Of a stretch of 64,000 bases of DNA, positions 33,408 through 42,512 are shown in pieces; the stretch's first letter is position 1, and each line of letters opens with the position of its first letter. This stretch comes from UBA6107 sp964459385. GTDB lineage: Bacteria; Chloroflexota; Anaerolineae; Anaerolineales; Anaerolineaceae. The notes beneath the pieces were generated by a model, which was given only the letters and a program-made list of their open reading frames with translations, was not told where the DNA came from and ran no database searches. A program made the position numbers and the translations under genes. The DNA lies in NCBI GenBank assembly GCA_964459385.1, contig CAYWLG010000003.1, positions 1 to 64,000 on the forward strand, in the 5' to 3' direction.

Positions 33408-34408
33408 TTTTGATCTCCGCTTCTTAAAATGGGCATCAGATAGCGTACGTACTCGTCCAGACAGGCGGGGTCGCCCCCAAGCGGCTGCAAAATGAGGGTG
33501 TTCACCCCGGCCTTGAACCAGCGCTGCAAAGCAGCAGCCACCTGGGCCGGTGTGCCGCTGGCCGAAAACGTATCCAGCCAGGCATCGGGCATGTGAAGGG
33601 CCAGATCGGCGGGGGTATGTGTGGCCAGATATTCGTTCACCTCTGTGCTGAGGCCGGACTGCACCAAATGAACATCTGCCCAAGGCAGACGATCTGCCAG
33701 TGACTTTCGGGCGGCGGCGCGGGCCGCCTCTCCATCTGGATTGGCTTTGACATCCAAAAAAGAAACCACACGGTGCTGGCTGCGACCGGCTGCCTGCGCA
33801 CCAGCCCGGATGTGCTGCATGGCCCACTCAATGTATTGCGGGGAAGACATGCCGGTGAGAATGGTTCCGTCGCCGATATTCCCGGCCAGTGCCAGTGATT
33901 TCTCACGCATGGCCCCCACGTACAAGGGTGGTTTCACCGCTGGCAGTTGGTGCATTTGCACCCGATCGAGATGGACGGTTTCACCGTTGAAAGTAACTTC
34001 TTTGCCGCCCAGCAGCTCGCGCACCACGCTGACCGTTTCGCGCAGACGTGCAAGTGAAGCGCCATCGGCGGCCCCAATTTGTTTCATCCAGGGACCAACG
34101 CCATGACCGAATCCGGCGATGAACCGCCCCGGGAACGAGGCGGCCAGGGTAGTGATCTCCATCGCCGCAAACAACGGGTTATAGACCGGCACTGGCAGCA
34201 GGCCAATACAAACCTTTATTCGTTGTGTGGCCGAAAGGGCGATGGCTGCCGCGCTTATCGCACCGGGCAAAAAACAATCGTCCCAAAGCCAGAGTTCCTC
34301 AAAACCGGCCTTTTCAGCCTTTCGGGCATATTCAGGCAGCCATTCGATTGGGAAGCTGGGATGAAAGATCAGACCATAAGCGTGTTCATTTGTGTGATCG
34401 GGCGACAT
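33404..34408 (-). CDS. LLM-class (F420- or FMN-dependent) oxidoreductase
   Basis: A 334-residue TIM-barrel luciferase-like protein. It opens YGLIFHPSFPIEWLPEYARKAE, with FEELWLWDDCFLPGAISA, FPGRFIAGFGHGVGPWMKQIG and PLYVGAMREKSLALAGNIGDGTIL; this pattern fits the F420-dependent branch common in Chloroflexota and Actinomycetota. The substrate is unknown. AGGAGG lies four bases before the ATG. It leads a two-gene unit with the nucleotidyltransferase-like gene. Confidence 0.9.
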   Translation of the reverse strand: MSPDHTNEHAYGLIFHPSFPIEWLPEYARKAEKAGFEELWLWDDCFLPGAISAAAIALSATQRIKVCIGLLPVPVYNPLFAAMEITTLAASFPGRFIAGFGHGVGPWMKQIGAADGASLARLRETVSVVRELLGGKEVTFNGETVHLDRVQMHQLPAVKPPLYVGAMREKSLALAGNIGDGTILTGMSSPQYIEWAMQHIRAGAQAAGRSQHRVVSFLDVKANPDGEAARAAARKSLADRLPWADVHLVQSGLSTEVNEYLATHTPADLALHMPDAWLDTFSASGTPAQVAAALQRWFKAGVNTLILQPLGGDPACLDEYVRYLMPILRSGDQK

Positions 34409-34555
34409 TTTTCCTCCTGCATAGACTGCTCCATTTTACAGGGTAAGCCACACACCTGACAATAGCCTTTTGATGGCAGGGTTTACGTGTTTTTTATGGT
34501 AGATATATGGTAATGCATATATAATTTTTTAGTAATACAGCTTAGGCATCCATTT

Positions 34556-34575
34556 ATGGCATTTTTGCCATTTTT
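34556..34575 (+). terminator. small terminator-like hairpin before the HD-GYP gene
   Basis: ATGGCA (34556-34561) and TGCCAT (34566-34571) form a 6-bp stem with a TTTT loop and a following T tract (34572-34575). A TATAAT box lies upstream (34520-34525). It is weak, but it could lie in the leader if the gene starts at 34625. Confidence 0.3.
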
Positions 34576-34624
34576 GAAAAAAAGTAAAAACAAATGGGGC
34601 CATCGAGAGCTTGGGAAGGTTAGC

Positions 34625-35854
34625 ATGGAAGCAGGTACTGGGATTAAGAAAAAAGGAACCAATAAACATCACATTAAACCCATCCCAGATGGGTTGAAAC
34701 CGTATTATCAGGAAATCAATGTCATCAGCCATTTCGGGCATTATTTAGCCGACAAAGGGGAACCAGTTCAGGTATTTCAGCAATTGGCTAATACGATTAA
34801 TCTATATTACCAGAATGTAGATGCGTTTTTCCTCTCGGAGTTCATAAACACAGATCAATTGGTCTGTGTTTATGCTCGTGGAATTGACGGCGATATAGAT
34901 GTGTCAAACGAGCAAAACGAGTCACTGATTCACTCGGCGCTCGCGCTGCAGAGCCGTGCACTGGGTCAGAGAAAACCAATTCTGGTCAACGATTCGATCA
35001 GCACCAGTCTTTTGAACACAAATGAATCCCTGCAAACTTCAGAGTGGGACAGCCTGATCAAGTCGGCTATCTTTATCCCACTGGTGGCAGGCAACAAGAC
35101 ACTGGGGGTCATCCATCTGCAATCCAAATTGCAGGCCCGGTTTAATGAACATGACCTCTATTTTTTATCGGCGCTGGGCAACATCGCGGCCGCGGTGATC
35201 TTAAACTTGCAGCTCAACAAAGAACTGCTCAATGCCTACGATACGACCATTGAAGGCTGGGGCAAGGCCGTTGACCTGCGTGACCGTGAGACCGAAGGCC
35301 ACAGCCAGAGAGTGGCTGAGCTTTCACGGGTTTTCGCCTACCGGCTGGGACTGCGCGGAGACCGCATCGTTAATCTTTGGCGCGGCGCCCTGCTGCACGA
35401 CATCGGCAAACTGGGCGTTCCCGACAGTATCTTGTTTAAGGAAGATTCGCTGGATCAAAAAGAGTGGACCCAGATGCGGCGTCATCCAGAATACGCAAAC
35501 GATATTCTACAAAAAGTACCCTTCTTGCAAGAAGCATTGGCGATTCCCTATTGCCACCATGAAAAATGGGATGGCAGCGGATATCCGCGCAGGTTGAAGG
35601 GAGAAGAGATTCCCCTCGAGGCGCGCATTTTTGCCCTGGTAGACGTGTGGGATGCGCTGCTTTCAGATCGCCCCTACCGGCCCGCCTGGGAAAGGAATCA
35701 GGCCATTGCTTACATTCGCAACAATCTGGGAACTCACTTTGACCCTGTGCTGGGAGAAGAATTTTTGCGTCTGGTGGAAGAGGGGGCTTTTGATCAAGAT
35801 CAACTTTTAATGCAAAGGCCCACCCACCCCGAATCGATAGAGCCCGATAGATAA
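34625..35854 (+). CDS. GAF/HD-GYP c-di-GMP phosphodiesterase-like protein
   Basis: A 409-residue cytoplasmic signalling protein. A GAF-type sensor (about 30-195) ends in a helical linker, then an HD-GYP domain carries ALLHDIGKLGVP (about 255-266) and HHEKWDGSGYP (about 310-320), the full set for binuclear metal and c-di-GMP cleavage, with the later DVWDALLSDRPYRPAW motif. ATG 34625 has GGAAGG five bases upstream; an ATG at 34556 in frame adds 23 low-complexity residues without a ribosome site. Confidence 0.9.
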   Translation: MEAGTGIKKKGTNKHHIKPIPDGLKPYYQEINVISHFGHYLADKGEPVQVFQQLANTINLYYQNVDAFFLSEFINTDQLVCVYARGIDGDIDVSNEQNESLIHSALALQSRALGQRKPILVNDSISTSLLNTNESLQTSEWDSLIKSAIFIPLVAGNKTLGVIHLQSKLQARFNEHDLYFLSALGNIAAAVILNLQLNKELLNAYDTTIEGWGKAVDLRDRETEGHSQRVAELSRVFAYRLGLRGDRIVNLWRGALLHDIGKLGVPDSILFKEDSLDQKEWTQMRRHPEYANDILQKVPFLQEALAIPYCHHEKWDGSGYPRRLKGEEIPLEARIFALVDVWDALLSDRPYRPAWERNQAIAYIRNNLGTHFDPVLGEEFLRLVEEGAFDQDQLLMQRPTHPESIEPDR

Positions 35855-35941
35855 ACAATTTGTATAATGAACATGTGATTTATGAAAGCTTCTTGCACAG
35901 AAGAAGTATTTGCAATTAATCGCGAGCAGGGAGAAAAGAAA

Positions 35942-36232
35942 ATGACCATTAACTACGATGAAAAAGGAAAGCTGTACACCGATATCGTATTAAAAGAAGC
36001 CACTGCGGTGAAAATTCAGACGACCAAACAATTCCTCACCGGGAGCATTCACATCCGCAAAGAATTTCGTCTGAAAGATGAATTGGACCAACCGGAGCCC
36101 TTCCTGGCCGTAACCAACGCAAAACTGTATGCGGCGGACGGGCAAGTGCTGTTTGAGACCAACTTCATCGCCGTGCGGCGCGATGAGATCGTCTGGGTCA
36201 TTGCCGAAGAAGACCAGAACAAGGGGAAATAA
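35942..36232 (+). CDS. small conserved-looking protein upstream of CpaF
   Basis: A 96-residue protein without membrane segment: VLKEATAVKIQTTKQFLTGSIHI, FLAVTNAKLYAADGQV, FIAVRRDEIVWVIAEE. The beta-strand-rich pattern resembles a small family (possibly DUF6812) that I associate with Chloroflexota, but I am not certain. GGGAG is eight bases before ATG 35942; the longer frame from 35882 has no such signal. It overlaps the CpaF start by one base (TAATG), so the two are translated together. Confidence 0.75.
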   Translation: MTINYDEKGKLYTDIVLKEATAVKIQTTKQFLTGSIHIRKEFRLKDELDQPEPFLAVTNAKLYAADGQVLFETNFIAVRRDEIVWVIAEEDQNKGK

Positions 36233-37560
36233 TGACCGACCAACCCGAAGCCAACTCGATGCCCGGCATTTCAGATGCCGATACAATTCGCTTGAAAAAT
36301 TTCTTGATCAATCGTCTTCAAGAAAAGTTCGATCTCAGCAACCCGGATCATTCTGCTTATAAAGAAGACGCCACAAAATATATAAAAGGGATGCTGTCAC
36401 AGTTAGGCATGAAGATTTCACCAGAGGATGCCGACACGATCTTTGCCAGCGTCTGCAACGACCTGTGCGGCTATGGCCCAATTCAACCCCTGCTCGATAA
36501 CCCGGATATCAGCGAAGTGATGGTGAACGGGCCGGACAAAGTTTATATCGAGAAAAACGGCAAGGTCATTAAAACGGACATAAAGTTTGATGATAACGAG
36601 CACGTGCTTAAAGTGATCGACAAGATCATTGTGCCGCTGGGAAAGAAGATCGAGCCGGATAACCCCACCGTGGATGCACGCCTGCCCGACGGTTCGCGTG
36701 TGAATGCCGTGATCGGGCCGGTAGCCCTGGATGGGCCTTCGATCACGATCCGAAAGTTCACCAAAGAAAAGTTGAAAGTGGAAGATCTGATCCGCTACGG
36801 TTCGTTCAGCCAGAACATGGCCGACTTTTTGCAATCATGTGTGGTGAGCCGCTTAAATATCGTCATCTCAGGGGGAACCGGGTCGGGCAAGACCACCTTG
36901 CTTAACGTGCTTTCTGGGTTCATCCCCGAAGACGAGCGCATTGTGACCATTGAAGATGCGGCCGAACTGCAACTGCAGCAAGACCACGTAGTGCGCATGG
37001 AGACGAAGAACCGTAACACAGACGGTTCAGGTGAAGTGACCATCCGTGACCTGGTACGTAATGCCCTGCGCATGCGCCCGGATCGAATCGTGGTGGGGGA
37101 GTGCCGCGGCGGTGAGGCTTTGGACATGTTACAGGCCATGAACACCGGCCATGACGGTTCGCTGACGACGGTGCATTCCAACTCGCCGCGCGATGCCCTT
37201 TCGCGTCTCGAAGTGTTGGTCATGATGGCCGGCATGGACTTGCCCATCAAAGTGATCAGGCAGCAGATCGCCGCGGCCGTGGATCTGATCGTTCAGCAAA
37301 CCCGCCTGCGCGATGGCTCACGCCGCGTCACGGCAATCACCGAAGTGGCCGGCATGGAAGGAGACACGGTCGTGCTGACCGACATCTTTAAGTTTGAGCA
37401 AACCGGTTTGGATGCTGACGGCAAAGTGCTGGGAGAGGTCAAACCCACAGGAATGCGTCCGCTCTTCAGCCCACGCCTTGAAGCGGCAGGCTTTAAATTA
37501 ACGCCGGAGACATTCGGTACTACCATTGCGGAAATTTTTGAAAAGGGGAGAAAACGCTAA
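36232..37560 (+). CDS. CpaF/TadA-type secretion ATPase
   Basis: A 442-residue hexameric ATPase of the type II/IV secretion family, most like CpaF of Tad/Flp pili. N-terminal region NPDISEVMVNGPDKVYIEKNG, Walker A GGTGSGKTTLLN (about 213), Asp/His box region and PDRIVVGECRGGEALDMLQAMNTGHDGSLTTVHSN (in part) are present. No TadB/TadC membrane partner, pilin or secretin gene is adjacent, so this ATPase is an orphan with only the small 35942 gene. The stop overlaps the convergent ANT(6) stop by three bases. Confidence 0.93.
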   Translation: MTDQPEANSMPGISDADTIRLKNFLINRLQEKFDLSNPDHSAYKEDATKYIKGMLSQLGMKISPEDADTIFASVCNDLCGYGPIQPLLDNPDISEVMVNGPDKVYIEKNGKVIKTDIKFDDNEHVLKVIDKIIVPLGKKIEPDNPTVDARLPDGSRVNAVIGPVALDGPSITIRKFTKEKLKVEDLIRYGSFSQNMADFLQSCVVSRLNIVISGGTGSGKTTLLNVLSGFIPEDERIVTIEDAAELQLQQDHVVRMETKNRNTDGSGEVTIRDLVRNALRMRPDRIVVGECRGGEALDMLQAMNTGHDGSLTTVHSNSPRDALSRLEVLVMMAGMDLPIKVIRQQIAAAVDLIVQQTRLRDGSRRVTAITEVAGMEGDTVVLTDIFKFEQTGLDADGKVLGEVKPTGMRPLFSPRLEAAGFKLTPETFGTTIAEIFEKGRKR

Positions 37561-38408
37561 GCAGAACGTTGCTGCAAAGAACGGATATATTCATTTACCT
37601 GCTCATCCTCTTGTTGGGGATAAGTGTAGTTAAATTGGATAGCCAGGGGTTGAGCCACTTTTTGAAAAAGCGCACAAATCGTGAATAACGCCTGCCAGGT
37701 TTCTTCGTAATTTGCCCCCGAATACGTCTGTTTTAACATCTCCCACAACTCGGACTCAAGAGTCTGTTCAAAATATTTGCCCGCCTTGCCCGGGTTCACC
37801 TTGAAATTCCCCTTCAGGCCAATGTGCCAGATGAGCATCTTGTCAAGTTGTGCCCGCACTGCCTCGTCTAACATGTGCTTGGCATAAGGGAGCTCCCGAC
37901 GGCACAGGCCTTTAGCCACGTAGGGGCTGACCCACCAAAACTCATTGCAGCAGTTGAAGAACTCGCGTTCTGTGGGGGGCTGGGGCAGATAATCGCTTTC
38001 ACTCGCGGGCGGGAAGGCTGGAATTTCTCCATCTTTATCGAGCAGGAGCACGCTCAGGCTATCGAAGGGGCGGCTAAAATAATACCCGCGCGTGACCAGG
38101 GTCAGGTCAATGCGGTTGCCATCTGCAAACTGCATCAGATAGGCAAAATGCTGGCGCGAGGGGCAATCGGGGTCATCCATCTCGTCAGGCAATTGCATGA
38201 TGATGCGCTCACCGAAGCAGTCCACCCAGCCCGGATCGGCCAAAAAGGAATCCATTTCACTGACCAGATAAATGATGTCAAAATCCTGCAAAAGATCGCG
38301 TTTGGCATTTGGATTGGCGCGTGAGCCATTCAAAATGACCGCCCGAATGCGTTCATCGCTGCGGGCGGTATTCAGGATCAGTGCAAACATCTCCTCTTCA
38401 GAACGCAT
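37557..38408 (-). CDS. aminoglycoside 6-adenylyltransferase (ANT(6)/AadE family)
   Basis: A 283-residue enzyme closely resembling AadE-type streptomycin adenylyltransferases from memory of that family: MRSEEEMFALILNTARSDER start, ILNGSRANPNAKRDLLQDFD (NTase motif), MQFADGNRIDLTLV, FFNCCNEFWWVS and LIWHIGLKGNFKVNPGK. It would transfer AMP from ATP to streptomycin. ATG 38408 is chosen because it aligns with the family's conserved MRSE start; a GTG at 38423 is possible. No mobile element is adjacent, so a chromosomal intrinsic gene is likely. Confidence 0.9.
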   Translation of the reverse strand: MRSEEEMFALILNTARSDERIRAVILNGSRANPNAKRDLLQDFDIIYLVSEMDSFLADPGWVDCFGERIIMQLPDEMDDPDCPSRQHFAYLMQFADGNRIDLTLVTRGYYFSRPFDSLSVLLLDKDGEIPAFPPASESDYLPQPPTEREFFNCCNEFWWVSPYVAKGLCRRELPYAKHMLDEAVRAQLDKMLIWHIGLKGNFKVNPGKAGKYFEQTLESELWEMLKQTYSGANYEETWQALFTICALFQKVAQPLAIQFNYTYPQQEDEQVNEYIRSLQQRSA

Positions 38409-38426
38409 GTGCTCTTCTGTCACCGT

Positions 38427-38807
38427 TTATTTCTTGCCTTTAGATCTGGCCTTGGCTAAATTTTCTTCCACCCTGAAACGGGTGATCTTGCTCACCAGTT
38501 CGAGCGGCAGGGGCTCGTCGAGTGGAAACTGCAAAGTACCCTTTGAGGTGTGATAACGGGCGGCCTCGGGCAAAAACTGTTCAACGCCGCTGGGCGCCGG
38601 GAAGAAACCGATGTGATTTTTGAAGGCAGCAAAATGCACCACGTTGCCCTGTTGATAAAAGGTGGGCATCTGATAACTGATCTTTTCGCTGGCTTCGGGG
38701 GCGGCCGCATGGATGGTGGCACGCATCGTTTGTAATTTCTGCTGGATCTCAGCCGGAAAGGCGGCGATATATTCGTCGATCGTGGTGGGGGGTGCTTTCT
38801 TTTCCAT
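38427..38807 (-). CDS. DUF1801 (YdhG/YdeI-like) protein
   Basis: A 126-residue protein with the DUF1801 pattern: TIDEYIAAFPAEIQQKLQTMR, then ISYQMPTFYQQGNVVHFAAFKNHIGFFP and KGTLQFPLDEPLPLELVSKI, followed by a Lys-rich tail. Related proteins fold like frataxin/iron-chaperone YdhG; the role is not established. It precedes the ANT(6) gene by about 18 bases on the same strand. Confidence 0.88.
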   Translation of the reverse strand: MEKKAPPTTIDEYIAAFPAEIQQKLQTMRATIHAAAPEASEKISYQMPTFYQQGNVVHFAAFKNHIGFFPAPSGVEQFLPEAARYHTSKGTLQFPLDEPLPLELVSKITRFRVEENLAKARSKGKK

Positions 38808-38908
38808 AGGTCTCCTATACCAAATAAAAGTTCAACTCTTCTTTTCATTATACATATCCTTGCCTTACCATATACAAGTGATTCACTTTTGCGTAAAATC
38901 TCTTTAAA

Positions 38909-40306
38909 ATGATGTATATGGACGAAAGACAAAAAACTGCTCTCTGGTGGATTCGCCGTGACCTGCGCCTGTTGGATAACCAGGCGCTGCATGCGGCGCT
39001 GGCGGCGGCTGCCCAGGTGATCCCGCTGTTCATTTTAGACCCCGCGCTGCTGCGATCGGAATACGCCAGCCGGCGCCGTATCGATTTTTTGTTTGCCGGT
39101 CTGGCCTCTTTGGCCGCCGACCTGCGCGCCAGGGGCAGCTGCTTGATCGTGCGGCAGGGAGCCCCGCTGCAAGTGCTTGCTGAACTGCAAGGCGAGACGA
39201 GCTTTAACGTTCTCTTTGCCGAAGAGAATTTTTCGGCTTACGCGCGCAGGCGCGACGCGGCTGTTGCCAAACAATTCGAACTGCATTTGTGCGGCGGGTT
39301 AACAGCGCTGCACCCGGCCGTGGTGTGCAAAGAGGACGGCCTGCCCTACACGGTGTTCACCCCCTACAGTCGGGCCTGGCTTGAGCGCTTCAGTCCGACT
39401 GCGTTACTGCCCATCCCTGAGCAAATTGCCACGCCATTGGGAATCGGCAGCGAGGAGCTGCCGCGGCCCAGCGCTCCATTGCGCGAGCCGTTTGTCGCGG
39501 CGGGTGAGGCAGAAGCCCAGCGGCGATTGGAGCGGTTTATCAACAGCGCAGTTTCGCACTACGCCGATGAACGCGATCGTGTCGATCTGGCGGGCACGTC
39601 GTGCCTTTCGCCCTATCTGCGCTTTGGCATGCTTTCGGCTCGTCAAGCCATCAACACTTGTCTGAACTTGATCGCAAATACCAATGTTGAAGAAGACTTT
39701 TCCGGCCCCAACAAGTGGCTGAACGAATTGATCTGGCGGGAATTTTATTACGCGGTGCTCTATCATTTTCCGTTCGTGCAGAAGCAGTCCTTCAGGCCTG
39801 AAATGCGTGACATCCCCTGGTTGAATGATGCACAAGATTTTGCCGCCTGGCAGGAAGGCCGCACGGGCTATCCCATTGTGGATGCCGGGATGCGCCAACT
39901 GCTGGCCACGGGCTGGATGCATAATCGAGCACGGATGATCGTGGCCTCTTTCTTGTGCAAAGACCTGCTGATCGACTGGCGCTGGGGGGAAAAGTTTTTT
40001 ATGCAGCATCTGCTGGGTGGCGATGTGGCCGCCAATAACGGCGGCTGGCAGTGGACGGCTGGCACAGGCACAGATGCGGCGCCTTACTTCCGCATCTTCA
40101 ACCCCACCTTGCAGGCGCAGAAATTTGACCCGCACGGAGATTATGTGCGCCGCTGGGTGCCCGAGCTGCGCGATGTACCCGAGGCGTTCATTCACGAACC
40201 GTGGAAATTTAAAACAGCCCAGGCCTTAGATTACCCCCACCCGATCATAGATCACGCCCGCACACGTCAGCGCTGCCTGATGGCTTACATAGGCCAGCCC
40301 TCATGA
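38909..40306 (+). CDS. phrB: deoxyribodipyrimidine photolyase (class I)
   Basis: A 465-residue light-driven repair enzyme that reverses UV-induced cyclobutane dimers using FAD. The N-terminal antenna domain opens LWWIRRDLRLLDNQAL. The FAD domain has FPNKWLNELIWREFYY-type sequence (here SGPNKWLNELIWREFYYAVL), GYPIVDAGMRQLLATGWMHNRARM and NGGWQWTAGTGTDAAPYFRI. Length matches the family. No Shine-Dalgarno is seen; TAAAAT (38894-38899) lies nine bases before ATG 38909, so a near-leaderless mRNA is possible. Confidence 0.95.
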   Translation: MMYMDERQKTALWWIRRDLRLLDNQALHAALAAAAQVIPLFILDPALLRSEYASRRRIDFLFAGLASLAADLRARGSCLIVRQGAPLQVLAELQGETSFNVLFAEENFSAYARRRDAAVAKQFELHLCGGLTALHPAVVCKEDGLPYTVFTPYSRAWLERFSPTALLPIPEQIATPLGIGSEELPRPSAPLREPFVAAGEAEAQRRLERFINSAVSHYADERDRVDLAGTSCLSPYLRFGMLSARQAINTCLNLIANTNVEEDFSGPNKWLNELIWREFYYAVLYHFPFVQKQSFRPEMRDIPWLNDAQDFAAWQEGRTGYPIVDAGMRQLLATGWMHNRARMIVASFLCKDLLIDWRWGEKFFMQHLLGGDVAANNGGWQWTAGTGTDAAPYFRIFNPTLQAQKFDPHGDYVRRWVPELRDVPEAFIHEPWKFKTAQALDYPHPIIDHARTRQRCLMAYIGQPS

Positions 40307-40319
40307 TCTTTTGGTGCAG

Positions 40320-40673
40320 CTAGCTGTTCCCCTTCTCTTCCTTTTGTAATGACTGCACGTAGGCGACGGACTCTTTGAAGATAGGCAGATAATCTTTGTA
40401 TTCGGCCGAGTCGGCCAGGTTGATCTGCACCCATTCGCGCATCACAGCTTTGCCGAGCGGCTGAAAGGGGATCACGTGGGGGTCATGCGCCAGCAGGTTT
40501 TTAACCTGCTCAGCGGGTAATTTAAGCCCGACACCGTCTTCGTAAAGGCAGATGCACAACTTTTTCCCGACATAATAGGCGGGGAAACCAAACATTTTGC
40601 CGGCGCGCAAAGCGGGCATTCCGAGCAGCAGCTCATCCAAAACCAATTTATGTTGGGGATTAAACGAAGTCAT
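40320..40673 (-). CDS. TfoX N-terminal/YjbR-like small protein
   Basis: A 117-residue protein. MPALRAGKMFGFPAYYVGKKLCICLYEDGVGLKLP matches the strand-loop-strand opening of TfoX N-terminal domain and MmcQ/YjbR-like proteins (quoted here only by its first motif, GKMFGFPAYYV). It lacks a TfoX C-terminal domain. Function is unknown. GAGG lies five bases before the ATG. It follows the phosphate transporter gene by 29 bases on the same strand and may be co-transcribed with it. Confidence 0.75.
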   Translation of the reverse strand: MTSFNPQHKLVLDELLLGMPALRAGKMFGFPAYYVGKKLCICLYEDGVGLKLPAEQVKNLLAHDPHVIPFQPLGKAVMREWVQINLADSAEYKDYLPIFKESVAYVQSLQKEEKGNS

Positions 40674-40702
40674 TCAGCCTCACCGTGTCCAACCGGATAT
40701 CC

Positions 40703-41686
40703 CTAAAAAATGTGCGTGATCGCCCACAGCAGCCCGGCACCGATCAGGGCAGTCGCCGGAATGGTAAGCACCCAGGCGATGACGATCTCGCGGGCCACTC
40801 CCCAGCGCACCTTGTTCATGCGTTCGGCGCCACCCACCCCCATGATGGCTGCGCTGACCACCTGCGTGGTCGAAACCAACCCACCGAAGAAAGAAGCGCT
40901 CAAAATGACGGCCGTGGAAGCCAACTGGGTGGAAAACCCGTCCATAGGGCGGATGCGGTAAAACTTGGCTCCCAGCGTTCTGATGAGCCGCCAGCCGCCC
41001 ACCATCGTGCCCAGAGCGATCATCGAGGCGCAGGAGATCACCACCCAAAGTGGCACGTTCACGCTGTGGATCATGCCTGAAGCCAACAACCCCAGAGTGA
41101 GAATGCCCATCGTTTTTTGGGCATCGTTGGCCCCATAACTGAGCGCCAACGCCACCGAAGTGGCCACCTGTCCTTTTTTGAACAGGTTATTCACACGCGG
41201 GGTCGCCTTCCAACTGGCCAGAACCACCAGTTTTGTGACCAAATAGCCCACTATGAACCCGATGATGGGAGAAGTGAAGAGGATCAGCAGCACTTTGAGG
41301 ATGCCGCTGACGCGGATCGCGTCCCAGCCGGTGCTCATCACCACGGCGCCGATCAGACCGCCGATGACGGCATGGGAGGCACTGCTGGGAATGCCCAGAT
41401 ACCAGGTGAACAACCCCCAGAGAATGGCGCTGCCTACACAGGCCAGCAGGGAGTTCATGGTCACGTAATCGGGGTTCACAATGCCGGAACCGATGGTTTT
41501 GGCCACCGGCACCCCAAAAATAAATGGCCCCATAAACTCCGCCAGCGCAATGATGGTCAGCGACCAGCGCGGCGAAAGTGCGCGTGAAGAGATCATGGTG
41601 GCCACGATATTACTGGAATCGTTCACCCCATTAATGAAATCGAAAATCAACCCTATGACAAGCAGGGTGATCATCAGGGTTGGCAT
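40703..41686 (-). CDS. PiT-family inorganic phosphate transporter
   Basis: A 327-residue membrane carrier with about ten helices. The two PiT signatures are present: FDFINGVNDSSNIVATMI near the N terminus and ALSYGANDAQKTMGILTL in the second half (GANDxxK). It brings in phosphate with a cation. Its DUF47 partner gene lies directly upstream, nine bases away, a conserved pairing in which the DUF47 protein controls the carrier. Confidence 0.95.
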   Translation of the reverse strand: MPTLMITLLVIGLIFDFINGVNDSSNIVATMISSRALSPRWSLTIIALAEFMGPFIFGVPVAKTIGSGIVNPDYVTMNSLLACVGSAILWGLFTWYLGIPSSASHAVIGGLIGAVVMSTGWDAIRVSGILKVLLILFTSPIIGFIVGYLVTKLVVLASWKATPRVNNLFKKGQVATSVALALSYGANDAQKTMGILTLGLLASGMIHSVNVPLWVVISCASMIALGTMVGGWRLIRTLGAKFYRIRPMDGFSTQLASTAVILSASFFGGLVSTTQVVSAAIMGVGGAERMNKVRWGVAREIVIAWVLTIPATALIGAGLLWAITHIF

Positions 41687-41694
41687 AAGCCCAA

Positions 41695-42315
41695 TCAGCC
41701 TTTCTTCATGACGATGCTGGCAATGACGTTGGCGGCCTCATCTCCCCGGTCGGCCGCGTTGCTGAGGTGACGATACACCTCGCGGTATTTGAACACCTTC
41801 ATCACGTGCTTGGTGTCTTCATTGCCTTCAAACAGTTCAGCCAAAGCCTCGCGGTAGAGCACCTCGATGCGGTTTTCAAGGGCCTTGGCGCGCTGGGCAT
41901 GTTCATTGGCCACCCCCGGATAATCATCCAGCCGGTCTACCGCCATGAGCAGTTCGTTGGCCGAATCGCGCAGCAAGGCGGCGATCTTTTTCATGTAATC
42001 GGTCGGCGTGACCTTGAGCAGTTCCACTTCTTCGAGGGTGCTGTAAGCGTAATCGAGCACATCGTCAATGGTGCGTGACAGCGCGAAGATGTCCTCACGG
42101 TCGAAGGGTGTGATAAAGGTCTTGTTCAGCTCGTAGATCAATATGCGCCGAAATTCATCGGCCTCTTTTTCCTTCTGGGTGACCAGTGCTGCTGCTTCAG
42201 GGTTCAGGTCTTTAAAATATGCCACCAGCGCTTCCAGGCCCGCCAGGGTAGCCGCGGCCTGGTCGTGGATTCGTTTGATGAACTGATTTTGACGTTTTTT
42301 AAACATCGAAAGCAT
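41695..42315 (-). CDS. DUF47/PhoU-like regulator of the PiT carrier
   Basis: A 206-residue all-helical protein with paired PhoU-like bundles: FIKRIHDQAAATLAGLEAL, EADEFRRILIYELNKTFITPFDREDIFALSRTIDDVLDYAYST (in part) and a second EE/H-rich segment near RNDA-type helix VMKVFKYREVYRHLSNAADRGDEAANVIASIV. It is cytoplasmic and binds metals in homologues. GAGGA precedes the ATG. It leads the operon with the PiT gene. Confidence 0.92.
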   Translation of the reverse strand: MLSMFKKRQNQFIKRIHDQAAATLAGLEALVAYFKDLNPEAAALVTQKEKEADEFRRILIYELNKTFITPFDREDIFALSRTIDDVLDYAYSTLEEVELLKVTPTDYMKKIAALLRDSANELLMAVDRLDDYPGVANEHAQRAKALENRIEVLYREALAELFEGNEDTKHVMKVFKYREVYRHLSNAADRGDEAANVIASIVMKKG

Positions 42316-42417
42316 AAAATTCCTCTTTTCCTACCACCGGTTAAGGATCCAATTTCTCCAACAGGGCGAATGCCGCACCTTTTGCAAGTCTCGGCCAAAA
42401 TGCAGGGTAGTTTGTAT

Positions 42418-42447
42418 ATAATAGCCAATTTATTTGCCGAATGTCAA
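42418..42447 (-). promoter_or_regulatory. sigma-70 promoter of the DUF47-PiT operon
   Basis: Minus-strand TTGACA (42447-42442) and TATTAT (42423-42418) are separated by 18 bases. Transcription would start near 42411, giving a leader of about 95 bases before the DUF47 start. Confidence 0.65.
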
Positions 42448-42472
42448 TGCCTGATTTAAAGAAAAATGAAAA

Positions 42473-42492
42473 GCCCGCCACAATCGGCGGGC
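42473..42492 (-). terminator. Rho-independent terminator of the VOC gene
   Basis: GCCCGCC (42473-42479) and GGCGGGC (42486-42492) form a perfect 7-bp stem with a six-base loop; TTTTC follows on the minus strand. It is 20 bases after the stop at 42513. Confidence 0.85.
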
Positions 42493-42512
42493 AAAAAAAG
42501 CACGATGTGTGG

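Noticed and set aside
33408..33827. Upstream extension of the 32649 nucleotidyltransferase-like gene
   Set aside because: It reads through the LLM gene in a wrong frame with Arg/Gly-rich sequence; ATG 33407 with the ATGA overlap is better.
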